A stretch of 64,000 bases of DNA from Drosophila persimilis (Eukaryota; Arthropoda; Insecta; Diptera; Drosophilidae), in the NCBI RefSeq assembly GCF_003286085.1, contig NW_020825313.1, positions 2,852,001 to 2,916,000 of the forward strand, written 5' to 3'. Below the pieces are notes generated by a model. It saw only the letters and a list, made by a program, of their open reading frames with translations. It did not search any database and had not been told where the DNA came from. Position numbers and translations under genes: made by a program. Of the stretch, positions 45,013-56,189 are shown in pieces (position 1 is the first letter of the stretch; the number at the start of each line of letters is the position of its first letter).

Positions 45013-46217
45013 ATATATATATGTTTTTTTTTTATTATTTATTTATTAATTAAGTAATATCCGATTAACTATTTGTGTATGGCCATACAACAAAGTAGAA
45101 TGGTTATGTAATAAAAGGTTTTAATCTATTCTTATGTACTTTTTGTTTTTTATCTTTTATATCTGCTATTGTAATGTTATCATTATCTCCTTTACCGTCT
45201 ACTGTATACGGTCCGGTGTATTTAAAATCAAACTTATGACCTATTTCATTTTTTTAATAAAACCTGATCTCCTGTTTTTAACTTGAAATTGAAGGCTTGA
45301 TTGTCGTATTTAGTTTTTTGTTTTTGTTTATTTGATTTTAAATTAATATGGCTCCTTTATAGGCATGTTCTACTCTAAGTTTTGATTCCTGAGCATAGTC
45401 ATCTATATTGTATAGGGGGTCTATCTGTCTATACTATTAAAATGTGTTGGCAAGTTTTAAGTCTTACTCATATGGACAATAATCATGTGCCATAGAGGGT
45501 GTCGTGTTAAAACAATATACGAAGTATTGTAACCATACATCCCAATCTGTTTTATCGGTTGAGATGTATGAGCGTATGAACTCATTGAATGTTCTGTGGC
45601 TTCGCTCCACGGTGCCTACGGTTTGGTGATTATGTGCAGTCGATGTTATGTTTTGAATATTTAAGTATTTACATAAATCTTCCATTATTGAATTTGTATA
45701 TTCTGTTCCCATGTCCGTAATGAACGTCTTCATTGGACAGTACATTAGAATAAAATCTTTAAATATAGCTTTAGCTACTGTTTTTGCACTTTTGTTCTGT
45801 ATTGGTATGGCAACAAGGTATTTTGTTAGGTCACAGATTAAGGTGACTGCATATTCATTTCCTTGTTCTGATTTGAGAAGTGTACCGATCGTATCCACAA
45901 TTACTCTATCAAAAGCCATGTTTGGTGTTTGTTTGTTTTTCCAAAAATAATGCCTTCTTATCTTTGCTAATGTTTTAGCTATACCTGTATGACCTCCTTG
46001 TATTGGATCGTCATGGAATGTAGACAATATCTCTTCTTTTCTTTTATTGTGGTCACCGGCTTGAGTAGCGCTACTCTTAAATTCATTAGTATTTTATTGG
46101 CCTTATTTTTAAAAGAATCTATTGAAATGTTTTCAAAGATTTCTTCGCTCGGTGCCATTTTGAGTTGGCTGATTTTATTTATACCGGCTTTTTTTCAAGC
46201 CTTTGGAAGAATGTGAA
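45013..46217 (-). pseudogene. Unit 4 block A4: mdg1-like integrase fragment
   Basis: A 187-codon frame (46,027-45,464) from STFHDDPIQGGHTGIAKTLAKIRRHYFWKNKQTPNMAFD through VERSHRTFNEFIRSYIS to NTTPSMAHDYCPYE. It shares the zinc-finger deletion with A3, and the TNSIMEDL / HNHQTVGT variants with A2, so it is a mosaic of the two. A short deletion in the ctcttcttttctttta tract (about 46,030) shifts the upstream frame. Confidence 0.86.
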
Positions 46218-47867
46218 GCTAGATTGTGAAGCACACTTTGTGCAGTATTTCCGTCGATTACATAAAGGCGATTATTGTGTTCGTCTGCCAGCAAAATATA
46301 ATTTGGATCTCCTGGGAGAATCTTACAATCAAGCGCTTCGTAGATTCCTGACCCTTGAGAGAAAGTTAGATCGTCACCCTGATGTTAAATCTTAGTATGC
46401 AGCATTCATAAAGGAATACCGTGGTTTACGCCATATGTCTCAGGTTCCTGCCTAGTCAATCAGCAACTGCAGATATTTTTTGCCTCACCATTGCGTCATG
46501 AAGGAAGATAGATCTACGACCAAGCTTCGCGTCGTTTTTGATGGATCCGCTTCAACTTCATCTGGATATTCCCTGAACGACGTATTAATGGCTGGTCCCG
46601 TAATCCAACCCAAACTGTTTCATATTCTTGCTAGATTTCGGTCATACACCGATGCGATTAAGGGAGATATCTGTAAGATGTATTGTTGTGTATGGAATGC
46701 TGGAATTTTGTCTAGAGGTCAGTTCAGATTGAGTTCCGGAAGAGGAAACATTTTTGAAGTTCGACGATGTCATCCATGAGACTTAAACTTTAGGACTTGG
46801 CCCTACAATCTTCTTTGAATTCCCGCAGGCGCTCTGTTTTGTCATCCATTCCGCGATTCTACGATCCTCTCAGACTAGTTGTTCCCGTAATTACTAAATC
46901 CAAAGTCTTTCTCCAGCGTTTGTGCCGAAAGAAGTTGTCCTGGGATAAAAGCCTTCCAGTCGCACTGAACACCGAGTGGCAGGAAATATTCACCAGTTTT
47001 GGTCAGATTCGTCGGTTTAAATTTCCTCGGCTTGCACTCCTTCCAGACGCTACGCTGGAAATTCACGGATTTTGCGATGCCAGCATCAGGGCTTATGGTG
47101 CATGCATTTATGTCGTGTCCAAGGGTCAGCATTCCAGCAGTCACTTACTTTGTGCCAAATCTCGTGTTGCTCCCTTGAAGACACTTACGGTACCAAAGTT
47201 GGAGCTTTGTGGAGCAGAGTTGCTGGCTAGGCTGAGATAGCTGAGATGGCTGGAATGAATGTCTTCAAGGGAAGGTGTTACTGTTGGTGTGATTCTGCTG
47301 GATTCGGGACGAGCCGTCAAGATTTAATATATTTGTTGCAAATAGAGTGGTAACAATTCAGAAAATGACCGAAAAAATGGAATGGCGTTATGTCCCCATA
47401 GCTTTAAACCCAGCCGACATTCTGCCTCGAGGGGCTCATCCGACTGAGCTGAATGAGTCAGCTCTTTGGGCTCACGGTTCTCCATTTCTTTGCGGCTCCT
47501 CAGATGACTGGCCACCCACCTTGCTACCTGATAAGCCATATACCCTGATGTTAAAATACAAAAATTAACATGATCAATTCAAAAATCTGCTTATTTATTG
47601 CCTCTAAGGCGGAAAAAAGGGTATTCTAAAAATTTTTCGCTATAAATTAACCACATTTAATTATAAACATTTTTTTGTTGCGTTGGAGAACAAAGTCTTC
47701 CGGTTTAGCTAGTATTGAATTTATGTAGTTACATTGGATAGTTTGTTGCGATAACTGAGTGATATCGATGCTTGAGGAAGAAGAAAATATGATCAATAAA
47801 AAGACGAGCAAGACGCAAGATTCATGTGAAGAATTGATAAAGAAAACATATCAAATAATAGCGCAAA
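46218..47867 (+). pseudogene. Unit 5 block B4: BEL fragment
   Basis: As B2, with the shared RT deletion at about 46,690 and the RNase H frame at 46,797-47,240. The MLEEEENM frame follows at 47,768. It has private changes in the 47,570-47,720 spacer (for example atcaattcaaaaatctgc). Confidence 0.87.
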
Positions 47868-48558
47868 TGCGCAACAGCAATCAAAACCCCTCCTCCACGT
47901 CGAGAAGAACGGATATTTCTAAACGTTGTGTGGACAACTGTGACAACTTAACCAATTCTCGGTAAATACAATAACGTGGGGTGAAAATGTGGGACTCTCC
48001 AGGAAGAGAGTGCTAAGTTTTCTGCGCAAGCCTCTAGTATTATAATAAGTTACTAATAAGGGAAAAAGTTATTTCTTTGGACGGGTGGTAGTAGAAGGGA
48101 ATAGGATGTACTGTACTCTTTCAAAACCAAGTGCTCCCGCTAAAATTTTGCAGAGTAAATGGTTTCGAATTGAGTCGTGATTAGATGATCTTAAAGGACT
48201 CTACTTTCCTGGCATAAGAGAAATTAAACTTCTCCCCCTTTTAGCCGATATATTTTATTTTACTTTGTATGAAAGCAGGTACATCATTAAATGGGCAAGT
48301 TCTGGGGAAAAAACTTGCCGCTTTGGTGGGAACACGGACAGTGGTTTTGGCACCACAGGCATGGTACAATGTGATTGCAATATCCGGTGGTCCGGGACCT
48401 CTGTTTACTGGACGTATCGAATTGGACCGGCCAGAAGGTAGTTGGCACCTGCACATCCCGCGAAGTAAACATCTTGCGCTTCGGAGACTCAGCCAGCAGC
48501 TGTAGCACCATATAAATAGTAAGATGAGTAACGCCCATACATTTCACTGGTTATATGC
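47868..48558 (-). pseudogene. Unit 5 block C4: LINE ORF1/endonuclease fragment
   Basis: Shares the longer ORF1 part with C1 (KRKMFTSRDVQVPTTFWPVQFDTSSKQRSRTTG). A short deletion at about 47,930 (tgtggacaactgtgac) removes the RYTTFRNIR start of the endonuclease. Confidence 0.78.
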
Positions 48559-49037
48559 AGCGATACCGGTTCTGATTTACTTTTGAAAATACATAAATTG
48601 ATGATCTTGTTTTCACAAAACTCAAAATTGATCCGTTTTTAAACGGAAACATTTTCCTCGCCGAAGTAACAAACAGTTTTTTATACAACAAAACGAATCT
48701 TAATTGCAAAAGAAAACGCACCTACTCCCGCGACTCTACATTTATACCCGATATTCAGATCTGGGCGCTCGTAAAGACGGACTGAAGACTTGGCTCTTGA
48801 TGCTGGTCAAGAGTAAATGTATTTTATGGTATCGGAAAATTCCTTAATTAAAGTTTTAAAAAATATTGATAATTTAAAACAAATAGCTATCAGACAATAT
48901 GCCAGACAAACGCTTAAAGCGGAATTAGTTAAAACTGAGAGGAGAGGGGTTCCAGCAATAGCCAGCGCTACTGCACAGAAAGTTTCGGCAGCGAGAGAGA
49001 TATAGAAGTTAGAGAAGCTGATAGGGAGAGAGTGTTA
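48559..49037 (+). repeat. Unit 5 block D4, truncated: right end of the array
   Basis: Follows D1 (62-codon frame at 48,817-49,005 intact) up to gagagagtgtta at 49,037. The sequence then switches to a different BEL/Pao element, marking the right edge of the array. Confidence 0.88.
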
Positions 49038-51775
49038 TTATCGACGGCTCATCAGCCTGGAGCGAAAACTGGAGCGTATTCCTACACTCAAGGAGAGGTA
49101 TTCCGCCTTTATGAGGGCGTACATTGATTTGCATCATATGCACCAAGTCAAAGCTGATTCCCGTAGCCTCTGAAAATATTTCTTGCCTCATCACTGTGTC
49201 CTAAAGGAGGACAGTACTACGACAAAACTCCGTGTCGTTTTCGATAGATCCGCATCTACATCAACTGGATATTCTCTAAATGACTCTGATGACATTCATC
49301 AGTTATTCATCGGTGATTCAGCCTGTTGAAAAATGACCATCTCTAGCAATGCACGCATGTATTGACAGACATATGAATATGTAGACGTATGAGTGAGAGA
49401 GGTAACGAAACGACGTTCTCTTATCTCCCTTTTTGTTTTCCCTTTTTTTCGGTCTCTATCTGCCCGCGAACAGAGCATTTTTCAGTCACAAATAAACCTT
49501 ACATATGAGTGGTTGCGTTTTTACTTTTCGGTACAAGAACTTCCCTTGCAACGGCAGCGAAATTCTGTCCAACACAGCCTGCATTGTTTAACATATTGAT
49601 TCACTTTTGAACATATCCAGTCGCTCTTACTGGTGTCTCCACCCGACAATTTGTATCAATGTATTCTATGGCAAGATTCCATCGAGTCCGATGTTCAAGT
49701 CTACACATTAGACACCGTCACATACGTGACGAGGGCTTCATAATTTTTAGCGGTCCGCGCAATGCACCAGCTGGCCATCGACGAGGGTGAGTCCTACCCT
49801 CTTGGCTCAGATGCTCTGCGTCAGGAGTTTTACGTGGATGACCTTATTTCGGGCGGTAATTCGGTCGCACAGGTCATGGACAAGATGCACCAAACATCAG
49901 CTTTACTGTCCCGTGGTAATTTTAAACTTAGGAAATGGTGCTTCAGTTACCAGGAAGTACTCGAGGAAATCCCTGAAGATGACATAGAGAAGTTCCTAAA
50001 GATGCATGATGGAAGCGACTTGGCAAAAACTTTCGGCTAGCGTGGGACCCTGCTTCGGATCAGCTGCTTTTTGCCTGGTCCGCACTGTACACAAACTCAA
50101 AGCCCTCAAAGCGGTCGGTTTTATCTACGATTGCGCGTTTCTACGACCCTCTTGGATTGATAAATCCAGTTATTGTCAGGTGCAAAATCTTCCCTCAGCA
50201 GCTTTGAAGAGAAAATTTGGATTGGGATGAAGGCCTACCCTCAGCGTTGCATTCAACTTGGATGGACTTGAATAACAGTTTGGCAAGCATTTCTCGGATC
50301 TCATTTCCTCGCTTCGTTCTTCGTTCTAGTGTATCTACAGAAGTTCACGGATTCTGTGATGCCAGCCTAGAAGCATATGGCGCTTGCGTATATGTCGTGT
50401 AGAGGGAGGCCCATTCTTCGAGCCACGTTTTGTTTTCAAATTCACGAAAGGTGGCACTACAGACTATATCGATTCCTGGAATTAATTGGAGCCCATTTGC
50501 TTTGGAAAATCATGCAGAATGTAAATGATTGCAAAGAAAACCGAGGATAAAGATTTCCATCTTTACAGGTCGGTTTTATTTTATTTATCTTGGATTAGGG
50601 ACGAGCCAGCTACCGACATAGCAACTTTGGAGCTGATCACGTCTCCACATGCTGATCTCACGTCCGAATGCAAATTTGCAAAATTCGATCTTTCGCATGC
50701 GGCGCACATTCACCTACATGCGTAAATTTTTACATCGTTTTAGGCATCCAGGACTCTACGTTTCTGATATTCGGCAAGGAACGCATCTTCTGATTCGACA
50801 CATTCAAATGGTACATTTTTGGATGGACATAAAGGAGATTCGACGCAATGGTCAAGTCATGAAATCCAGTTCTATTAGTTAGCTCAACAGGTTCATCAAT
50901 CATTCTGGACTACTTAGAGTTGGAAGTCGTCTTGGCAACTCATAGCTAGGATTTGACGCTCAGCAGCCATTTATTCTGTCAAAGCCACATTCCATTACTC
51001 ACGAAAGAAAACTTCATGCCGAATCTCGCGCCCTGCTATCCAAAATTCAGCTGGAATATTGGCCCGTTGGAGGTATAAAAGCAGTCTCAAGAGTCGTCAT
51101 GGTTGAACACATCATGGGAGAGCTACCTAAGGAACGTTTGGAATGATGTCGAGCTTTTGAAGTCACTGAAGTAGATTACTGTGGACCTTTTTTCTACCGA
51201 TCAGAAATCAGCACGAGGCCTCCGGTCAAGTGCTACATTAGCGTATTCGTCTGCTTCACTTATAAGGCTATACACATGGAGCTCATTAAGGATGTGACCA
51301 CCGCATCGTTTATATGCGCACTTCATCGTTTTACTTCCACTTGAGGAAGGCCAAGTCAAATTTGGTCGGAAAATGCGACAAATTTCGTTGGGAACAAGAA
51401 TGATTTTCTGAGCGAACCGCATATGAAGGAGGTCCATGAATCCTGCTTGGCTGACTCGATCGACTGGCGTTTCATATCGCCACGCTCTCCGCAAAATAAC
51501 ACCTGTACCGTACAGTTAGACCATATGTGCTTAGCTACGAAAGTGCCACCGCTTTCTCCAACTTCCGAAAACAGGCTCCGAGCGGTCCATACTAACAGCT
51601 ACTACGCCGGATCTCCAGCACTCTAGAAAGGACTGCCGAAGCAGCTATCGGTGCAAGGTGTGTCACCGGAACTATCATACGTTGTTGCACCAGGACGATG
51701 GGCCGCACACGCGTTTCTCTCGACAGCTCTTGCGTCCCCCGAAAAACATCGCCCTCGGCAAATAATGCTCAGGGC
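49038..51775 (+). pseudogene. Third BEL/Pao pol, heavily decayed
   Basis: Segments in order: LERKLERIPTLKERYSAFMRAYIDLHHMHQVK and FLPHHCVLKEDSTTTKLRVVFDRSASTSTGYSLND (RT start), a foreign insert (49,285-49,625), MHQLAIDEGESYPLGSD and RQEFYVDDLISGG (YVDD intact near 49,835), RNase H VHGFCDASLEAYGACVYVV (50,340-50,402), then integrase pieces VDYCGPFFYRSE, VFVCFTYKAIHMELIKDVTTASF, IWSENATNF (the second Asp is replaced by Glu-Asn) and HESCLADSIDWRFISPRSP. Many stops. An LTR follows directly at 51,776. Confidence 0.82.
49285..49625. other. Foreign insert inside the BEL RT
   Basis: RT homology breaks at SLND (49,284) and resumes at about 49,630 with VSPPDNLYQCILW. The intervening 340 bp is not BEL-like and contains AATAAA near 49,492 and a possible TGTTGAAAA...GTTTAACA LTR-like pair (about 49,324-49,590). 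No clear target duplication was seen, and some RT sequence was lost as well. Confidence 0.45.
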
Positions 51776-52108
51776 TGTTAGCACCCCAGGCTAACAGCCT
51801 GTTATCGCTGCTGCGTACCGCGCTCAGTTAACAGCCAGTTACATCGCCGTCTGCCTCGCTCTCGCTCTCTCGGTTCTGTGAGCTCTTACGATTCGCACGT
51901 CGCTCACCGTTGTCTTAGGATGTAAGCTAGAATCAGTTACGTTTCCACTCCGGTTGCAACCGGCCGACATACCACATGAATCCCTACATATACGACATAC
52001 ATATATACATATTGGCCAACCTGCATTTCTTATGATGACGGAGTTGGAGTTATTCTATAATACCGACCTTTTCGTTGGATAATTACGTTTCGATTCCACC
52101 CTCGTTAC
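51776..52108 (+). repeat. LTR of third BEL/Pao element (family of 3066-3391)
   Basis: Begins TGTTAGCACCCC and contains an internal inverted repeat TGTTAGC/GCTAACA in its first 25 bp. It aligns with 3066-3391. Its position right after the BEL integrase region supports a 3' LTR. The 3' end is taken where similarity between the copies stops (GTTAC). Confidence 0.72.
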
Positions 52109-53218
52109 TATCGCTCCCGAAGAGGACCCATGGACGCCGCCCTGTCACACACCCTTCAAGACGATCGAAGCGAACTAAAACAGCGGCGAACATGCCGTGC
52201 GCTGAATAAAACCACCCGCCGGATCTTACCGGCACGTAAAAGAGGTACAGAGACGACTGGCCCCGCGCGCTCGAAGCCTCTTCGACAGCTGGTGGTGGGA
52301 CCAGAGATATCGCACCCACCGCCGTTACCCAGGCGGACAGATCTTTGTCACCCTCTTCAGGTAACAAAGGGGAGGGTGTAACGAACTTAAAAGGACACGT
52401 CACAATCCTCGGGAACACGAACCCGAAACCGACGCTAAAAGCGACTTCAACTCCGACACCAACTCCAGCCGGGACACGAATACCGACACCGACTACAATT
52501 AAATTAGAATAATCAAACATGTACTTTAATCATAAGAAAATACTGGGAATACCGTAGAATAATAATAACTACCATGAATTTATGTTTTTACTAAGTATAC
52601 TAATGCTAAGAACACACGTTTTAAGACAGAAACCCCCACCCTCCACGCTTTCACTTGTCACTGCATATATACACCGTGAAGTGTCAAAAATTCATACTCG
52701 GTCACTCGATCGGGGAAACCGATCGGGCATACCTTTCGGGTTTATCAATCGCGAAAACGCGATGTAGTTCCTTCTGTTTTCATCGCCAGTGAAGTGGGTA
52801 TTAAGGAGAAGCTTTGGCGACTCATTGCTGGACGTTATCTTGTTTGGCGTTTGGCCTTTTACTCGGCTTGACGTTCTCACCAGTTCAACTCAACATTCAC
52901 AACCTTATGTTTGTCGGAGTCTCCGGGAGACTTTCCGAAGTTCCTCCACTTTTGAATCCACCTTCAGGTCTACACGCCCTGGTGCAGCATGACCTGAACA
53001 TGAAATGCTGAACAATTGGAAGATATTTAAAGACAGGGTCCTCAAGAAACTGGACCTGAACCTATCCCATTTGATGCTCAAGGAGCTGGCAGGTATAAAC
53101 CTCTATAAACTGATGACCACCGAGTATGCCCTAAAACAAGGAGAGGGCAAGCTCAAACTAGCTAAGAAACCGCTAGACAGACATAGACCAAGAGTGATTC
53201 ACTAATAGGTATCTGAAT
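52109..53218. other. Unresolved region with possible LTR start at 52,379
   Basis: A purine-rich run (aacaaaggggaggg, 52,365-52,378) directly before TGTAACGAAC looks like a polypurine tract plus LTR start of a plus-strand LTR element, and an open frame runs from 52,130 to just before it. I could not find the LTR end or a partner. A Gly/Val-coding hexamer-like stretch (about 52,440-52,495) is low-complexity. From 52,500 to 53,218 I recognise nothing. Confidence 0.35.
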
Positions 53219-53516
53219 CCCTTAATTCTTGCCATTCTATGCGTGACATCCAAATTGCAAGTGTGGCTTGCCTGCCCTTTACATTGCCGCTCCGATCGCT
53301 GAGCGCAGTTTCGCTCGGCTGACGTCGGTATGCAGACGCAAAGCGGAGATAGCGAAGAGCGAGCTGGCAGAGAGCGTTTAGCAGGGCAAGCACGCGCAAA
53401 GCTTTAACAAACAAATGAGTGACATAGACATAAGTAACAAACAAAATAAGCGGCTGAGGGCCAAGAATTAGGTGCTATTTAGCAAGCAGCTAATCGGCTG
53501 GGTTCTGCTCCGAACA
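53219..53516 (-). repeat. LTR of a minus-strand BEL/Pao element
   Basis: On the minus strand it begins TGTTCGGAGCAGAACCC directly after the integrase terminus (GGxC) and a G-run, the same arrangement as TGTTCGGGC at 14,122. A pair of inverted sequences, taattcttgcc (53,221) and ggccaagaatta (53,459), lies inside. The far end is uncertain. Confidence 0.6.
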
Positions 53517-54105
53517 TTCACCCCCCGTTGGAAGGCAAAGGATTTCAACAGATCCATCCTGAAGGGGCAGAACCTCTATTTTTCCAACGGCCCTCTTGAA
53601 AAGGCCTCTTTGGGTGCGGATGACGGCTACTCTGATGGTCCCATCTTTTCCTGGGATGACGCTCTCAATGCGGCCAAGCGGCCACCTTAATGGTGGCAGC
53701 GTTTCCTCCTTGATCATGACGAGTGCTCCTAGCTTGATGTTTGGAGACGATGACCGCCACTTGCTCCGCTCCTGAAGAATCGAAAGATACGCCGTGCTCC
53801 ATTTTCTTCAAAACGCCTGCTTCATTTGACACAGCCGCTGCCATCGACTAAGTAGGTTGACCCGGAGATGCGTCACATCTGGCTCGTCGAATGCAGCTTT
53901 CGGGGCTCCATTGAGAAAGTTGTTTGGCGTGAGCACATCTAGATCATCGGGACTTTTGTAATTGCATAAAGAGGACGGGAATTTAACAAAGCAGAGATTT
54001 CACAAGCCAAGGTCTGAATTTCATCAAGAGTAAAAATTTAGCTGCTTTAACAGCCGCCTCCCACAAACCCCCAAAATGAGCTGAGCGAGGGGGGGATGAA
54101 TTTCC
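53517..54105 (-). pseudogene. BEL/Pao integrase C-terminal fragment
   Basis: Minus strand: a FGGLWEAA-equivalent at about 54,090-54,055, LDEIQTLACEISALLNSRPL, SPDDLDVLTPNNFLNGAPKAAFDEPDVTHLRVNLLSRW, QERSKWRSSSPNIKLGALVMIKEETLPPLRWPLGRIESVIPGKDGTIRVAVIRTQRGLFKRAVGKIEVLPL, then TGGECSEQNPAD at the end. This is the C-terminal third of a Pao integrase with the DUF5641-like domain. A frame change is needed near 54,060. It is cut at about 54,105 against repeat-rich sequence. Confidence 0.85.
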
Positions 54106-54164
54106 AATCGAGTCGCGATCACGGCGGACGCCACTGGGTTTTCAGAACCAAAACGCAACGACAA

Positions 54165-54330
54165 CGACGCAGCAGCAGCCAAAGAGGGAGAGGGATACAC
54201 CAAGAATCAAAATCCAACGGCACCGACACAGAAACGGGGAGGAATACACCAAGAAACAAAGCCCAACAACAACAACGCAGCGGAAGCCAAAGAGAGAGAG
54301 GAATACACCAAGAGCGGAAACGGTAGCCAA
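54165..54330 (+). repeat. Imperfect purine-rich repeats (ggaatacaccaag)
   Basis: The motif gg(g/a)atacaccaaga occurs three times (about 54,192, 54,241 and 54,299), twice preceded by agccaaagag-gagag. The encoded stretch is Gln/Arg/Ser-rich (SSSQRGRGIHQESKS, RSGSQRERGIHQERKR). Probably LTR or untranslated element sequence. Confidence 0.6.
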
Positions 54331-55010
54331 CAGCATCAAGTCAGCGACTGCCGAAGACGAGAAGCGCCGAAAAGATAAGCCGCCAGCGTCGATGCAGCAA
54401 CGAAGCGCTGAAACAGTAAGCCCACAGCAGCAACGGCAGAAGAGAAACGCAGAAAACTAAAGCGTAACGACGCGCCAGCAGCGAGAAAGAGAGACAAAAG
54501 TCACCGGCGCAGCGTAGACGCCGAACGACGGCACCAGCCCTCTGCCGCCGCGAGAATGACGACGCTGGCCGCCCACGCTGGCGGTGGATCGAGAGAGTTC
54601 TGAGGCTGGAGAAGAAAAACGTGGATTAAAAGATTCGTTTGGAAGCAGTCGTAGGAGTCGGACGTGTTTGCGGATAAAATTCGAGTGGCGTACGAAAAGT
54701 AAAACACGTGGCGGACCAGATCCACGCCAACGCGATCAATGACACGGAGGAGATCCTGCATCTACGCTGCACCCACGGGGAAGAGGAGGCTTTCGACGAA
54801 TACAAGCGTGGGAGTTCAGGGGTAAGCGAGTCTCTAGACGTGCATACGGGCTGCTGATCAGTGCGATAGGTAGGGAACCAAGAAAGAATAAAGTGAAATG
54901 TAATATAACTGAAACATAGCACGACCACCAACAATCTATACACTAGGGAACCTGGAGGCCCGAGGCTTCATCTTCTCTGCCCTTCCTCCCGCCTCTTGCC
55001 CGAGTCTGTG
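54331..55010. other. Unassigned GC-rich stretch
   Basis: Contains AAGCAG/GCAGC-rich sequence, then a region ending in an aagaataaagtg signal (about 54,885) and tctatacactag. I see no recognisable protein domain on either strand. Confidence 0.35.
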
Positions 55011-56040
55011 TGATTCCATCCAGTAGTTCGTAGCCCGACAGGATCCTGAGGCCGCTGTCCGGCGATTGCCTAGGCGTTCTCGGTGATACCTGTCGGCGTT
55101 CCCTCCGCATGATTCCATCCAGTAGTTTGTGACCCCACAGGGTCCCGAGGCCGCTATCCGACGATCGTCTAAGCGCCCCCGGTGACTCCTGTTGGTGTCT
55201 CGCCTGATCCCCGTAGTTCCCTGGGTCCCGAAGGGGCTGTGCGGCGATTGCGTAAACCTGTATGATACCTGTATGATAAAGACTTTCGCAGTAATGTTTA
55301 GGCCGATAGTGTCCCGTGAGTGCTATCCGGCGATTGCCTAAGCGCTCTCGGCGATACGCGTCGGTATTCTCGTACTCGTAGTAATTCTTAGTTCGGCGGT
55401 GTCCCGTAAGTGCTTTCCGGCGATTGCCTAGGCACTCTCGGCGATGCTTGCCGGTATCTCCGACCCCCGTAATAGTTCTTAGTTCGACAGTATCCCGGCG
55501 ATTGCCTAGGCACCCTCGGCGATGCTTGTCGATATCCCTGATCCCCCCCGTGGTAATTCTTAGTTCGACAGTGTCCCGTAAGTGCTATCCGGCGATTGCC
55601 TAGGCACTCTCGGTGATGCTCGTCGATATCCCTGATCCTCGTAGTAATTCTTAGGCCGACAGGGTCCCGTAAGTACCGTCCGGCGATAGCCTAGGTACTC
55701 TCGGCGATACTTGTCGGTATTCCCGCATAGCAAAGTCCCCCTTCCGCGTCGTAGTAATTCTTAGGAGGACCGGGTCCCGTAAGTACCGTCCGGCGATAGC
55801 CTAGGTACTCTCGGCGATACTTGTCGGTATTCCCGCATAACAAAGCCCCCCTTTCCGCTCGTAGTAACTCTCAGGCCGGCAGGGTCCCGTAAGTACTGTC
55901 CGGCGGTAGCCTAGGTACTCTCGGCGACACCTGTCGGTATTATCGCATAGTAAAGGCCTCCGTGTTGATCCTGAGTTTGGTGGGGTTCTGAAGGCGCTAT
56001 TCGGCGATAACCGGAGTGCTCTCGGTGGAACCAACTGCCA
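55011..56040. repeat. GC-rich minisatellite, about 11 units of 78-110 bp
   Basis: The core ccggcgat(t/a)gcctagg(c/t)actctcgg recurs at about 55061, 55159, 55242, 55329, 55419, 55497, 55591, 55682, 55792, 55902 and 56003, each preceded by (g)gtcccgtaagt-type sequence and followed by gatactt/gcttgtcgg and gtagtaattcttag. Units at the left are more diverged, while three at 55,640-55,950 are closest. Several cores contain the 10-bp palindrome TGCCTAGGCA. No coding function is apparent. Confidence 0.92.
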
Positions 56041-56189
56041 CGTCCCACGATACGATCAGTCCCGTCCGCGGGACTGCTGCCCCGTCCCCCATCGTCTGTC
56101 CGAAATACGGAGTCCCGGAAATTATAAATATTACTGTAATTTCGACCCTGGAGTAGACTGAGATATGTACCCCAGACCAGGATCGCTTC
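56041..56189. other. Spacer between minisatellite and BEL integrase
   Basis: Contains a GC-rich hairpin, cagtcccg-tccg-cgggactg (about 56,060-56,080), and AT-rich sequence. The BEL integrase core is cut at about 56,190, after SFLAAVRK. Confidence 0.5.

Larger units (their letters stand above)
19671..49037. repeat. Tandem array of composite B-C-D-A unit
   Basis: Five head-to-tail units, judged by recurrence of the BEL start gctagattgtgaagcac at 19671, 31585, 36637, 41353 and 46218. Each contains B (BEL pol +), C (LINE 5' part -), D (unrecognised) and A (mdg1-like integrase -). In units 2-5 the BEL start is fused to mdg1-like sequence ending caagcctttggaagaa, with about 6 bases of filler (tgtgaa). 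Spacings are 5,052, 4,716 and 4,865 bp. The first is 11,914 bp, or about 4.5 kb once the nested insertions at 22,993-30,403 are removed. The last unit breaks off in D at 49,037. Confidence 0.9.

Noticed and set aside
52083-52520. 145-codon minus-strand frame rich in Val and Gly
   Set aside because: Composition reflects a short-period GC-rich repeat (about 52,440-52,495) and an LTR tail, with no domain.
54096-54326. Arg/Gln-rich protein gene
   Set aside because: The open frame follows from imperfect purine-rich repeats and has no recognisable domain or start context.
55011-56040. CRISPR-like repeat/spacer pattern
   Set aside because: The similarity extends through whole units, period varies from 78 to 110 bp, and there are no constant short repeats with unique spacers. 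The context is eukaryotic.
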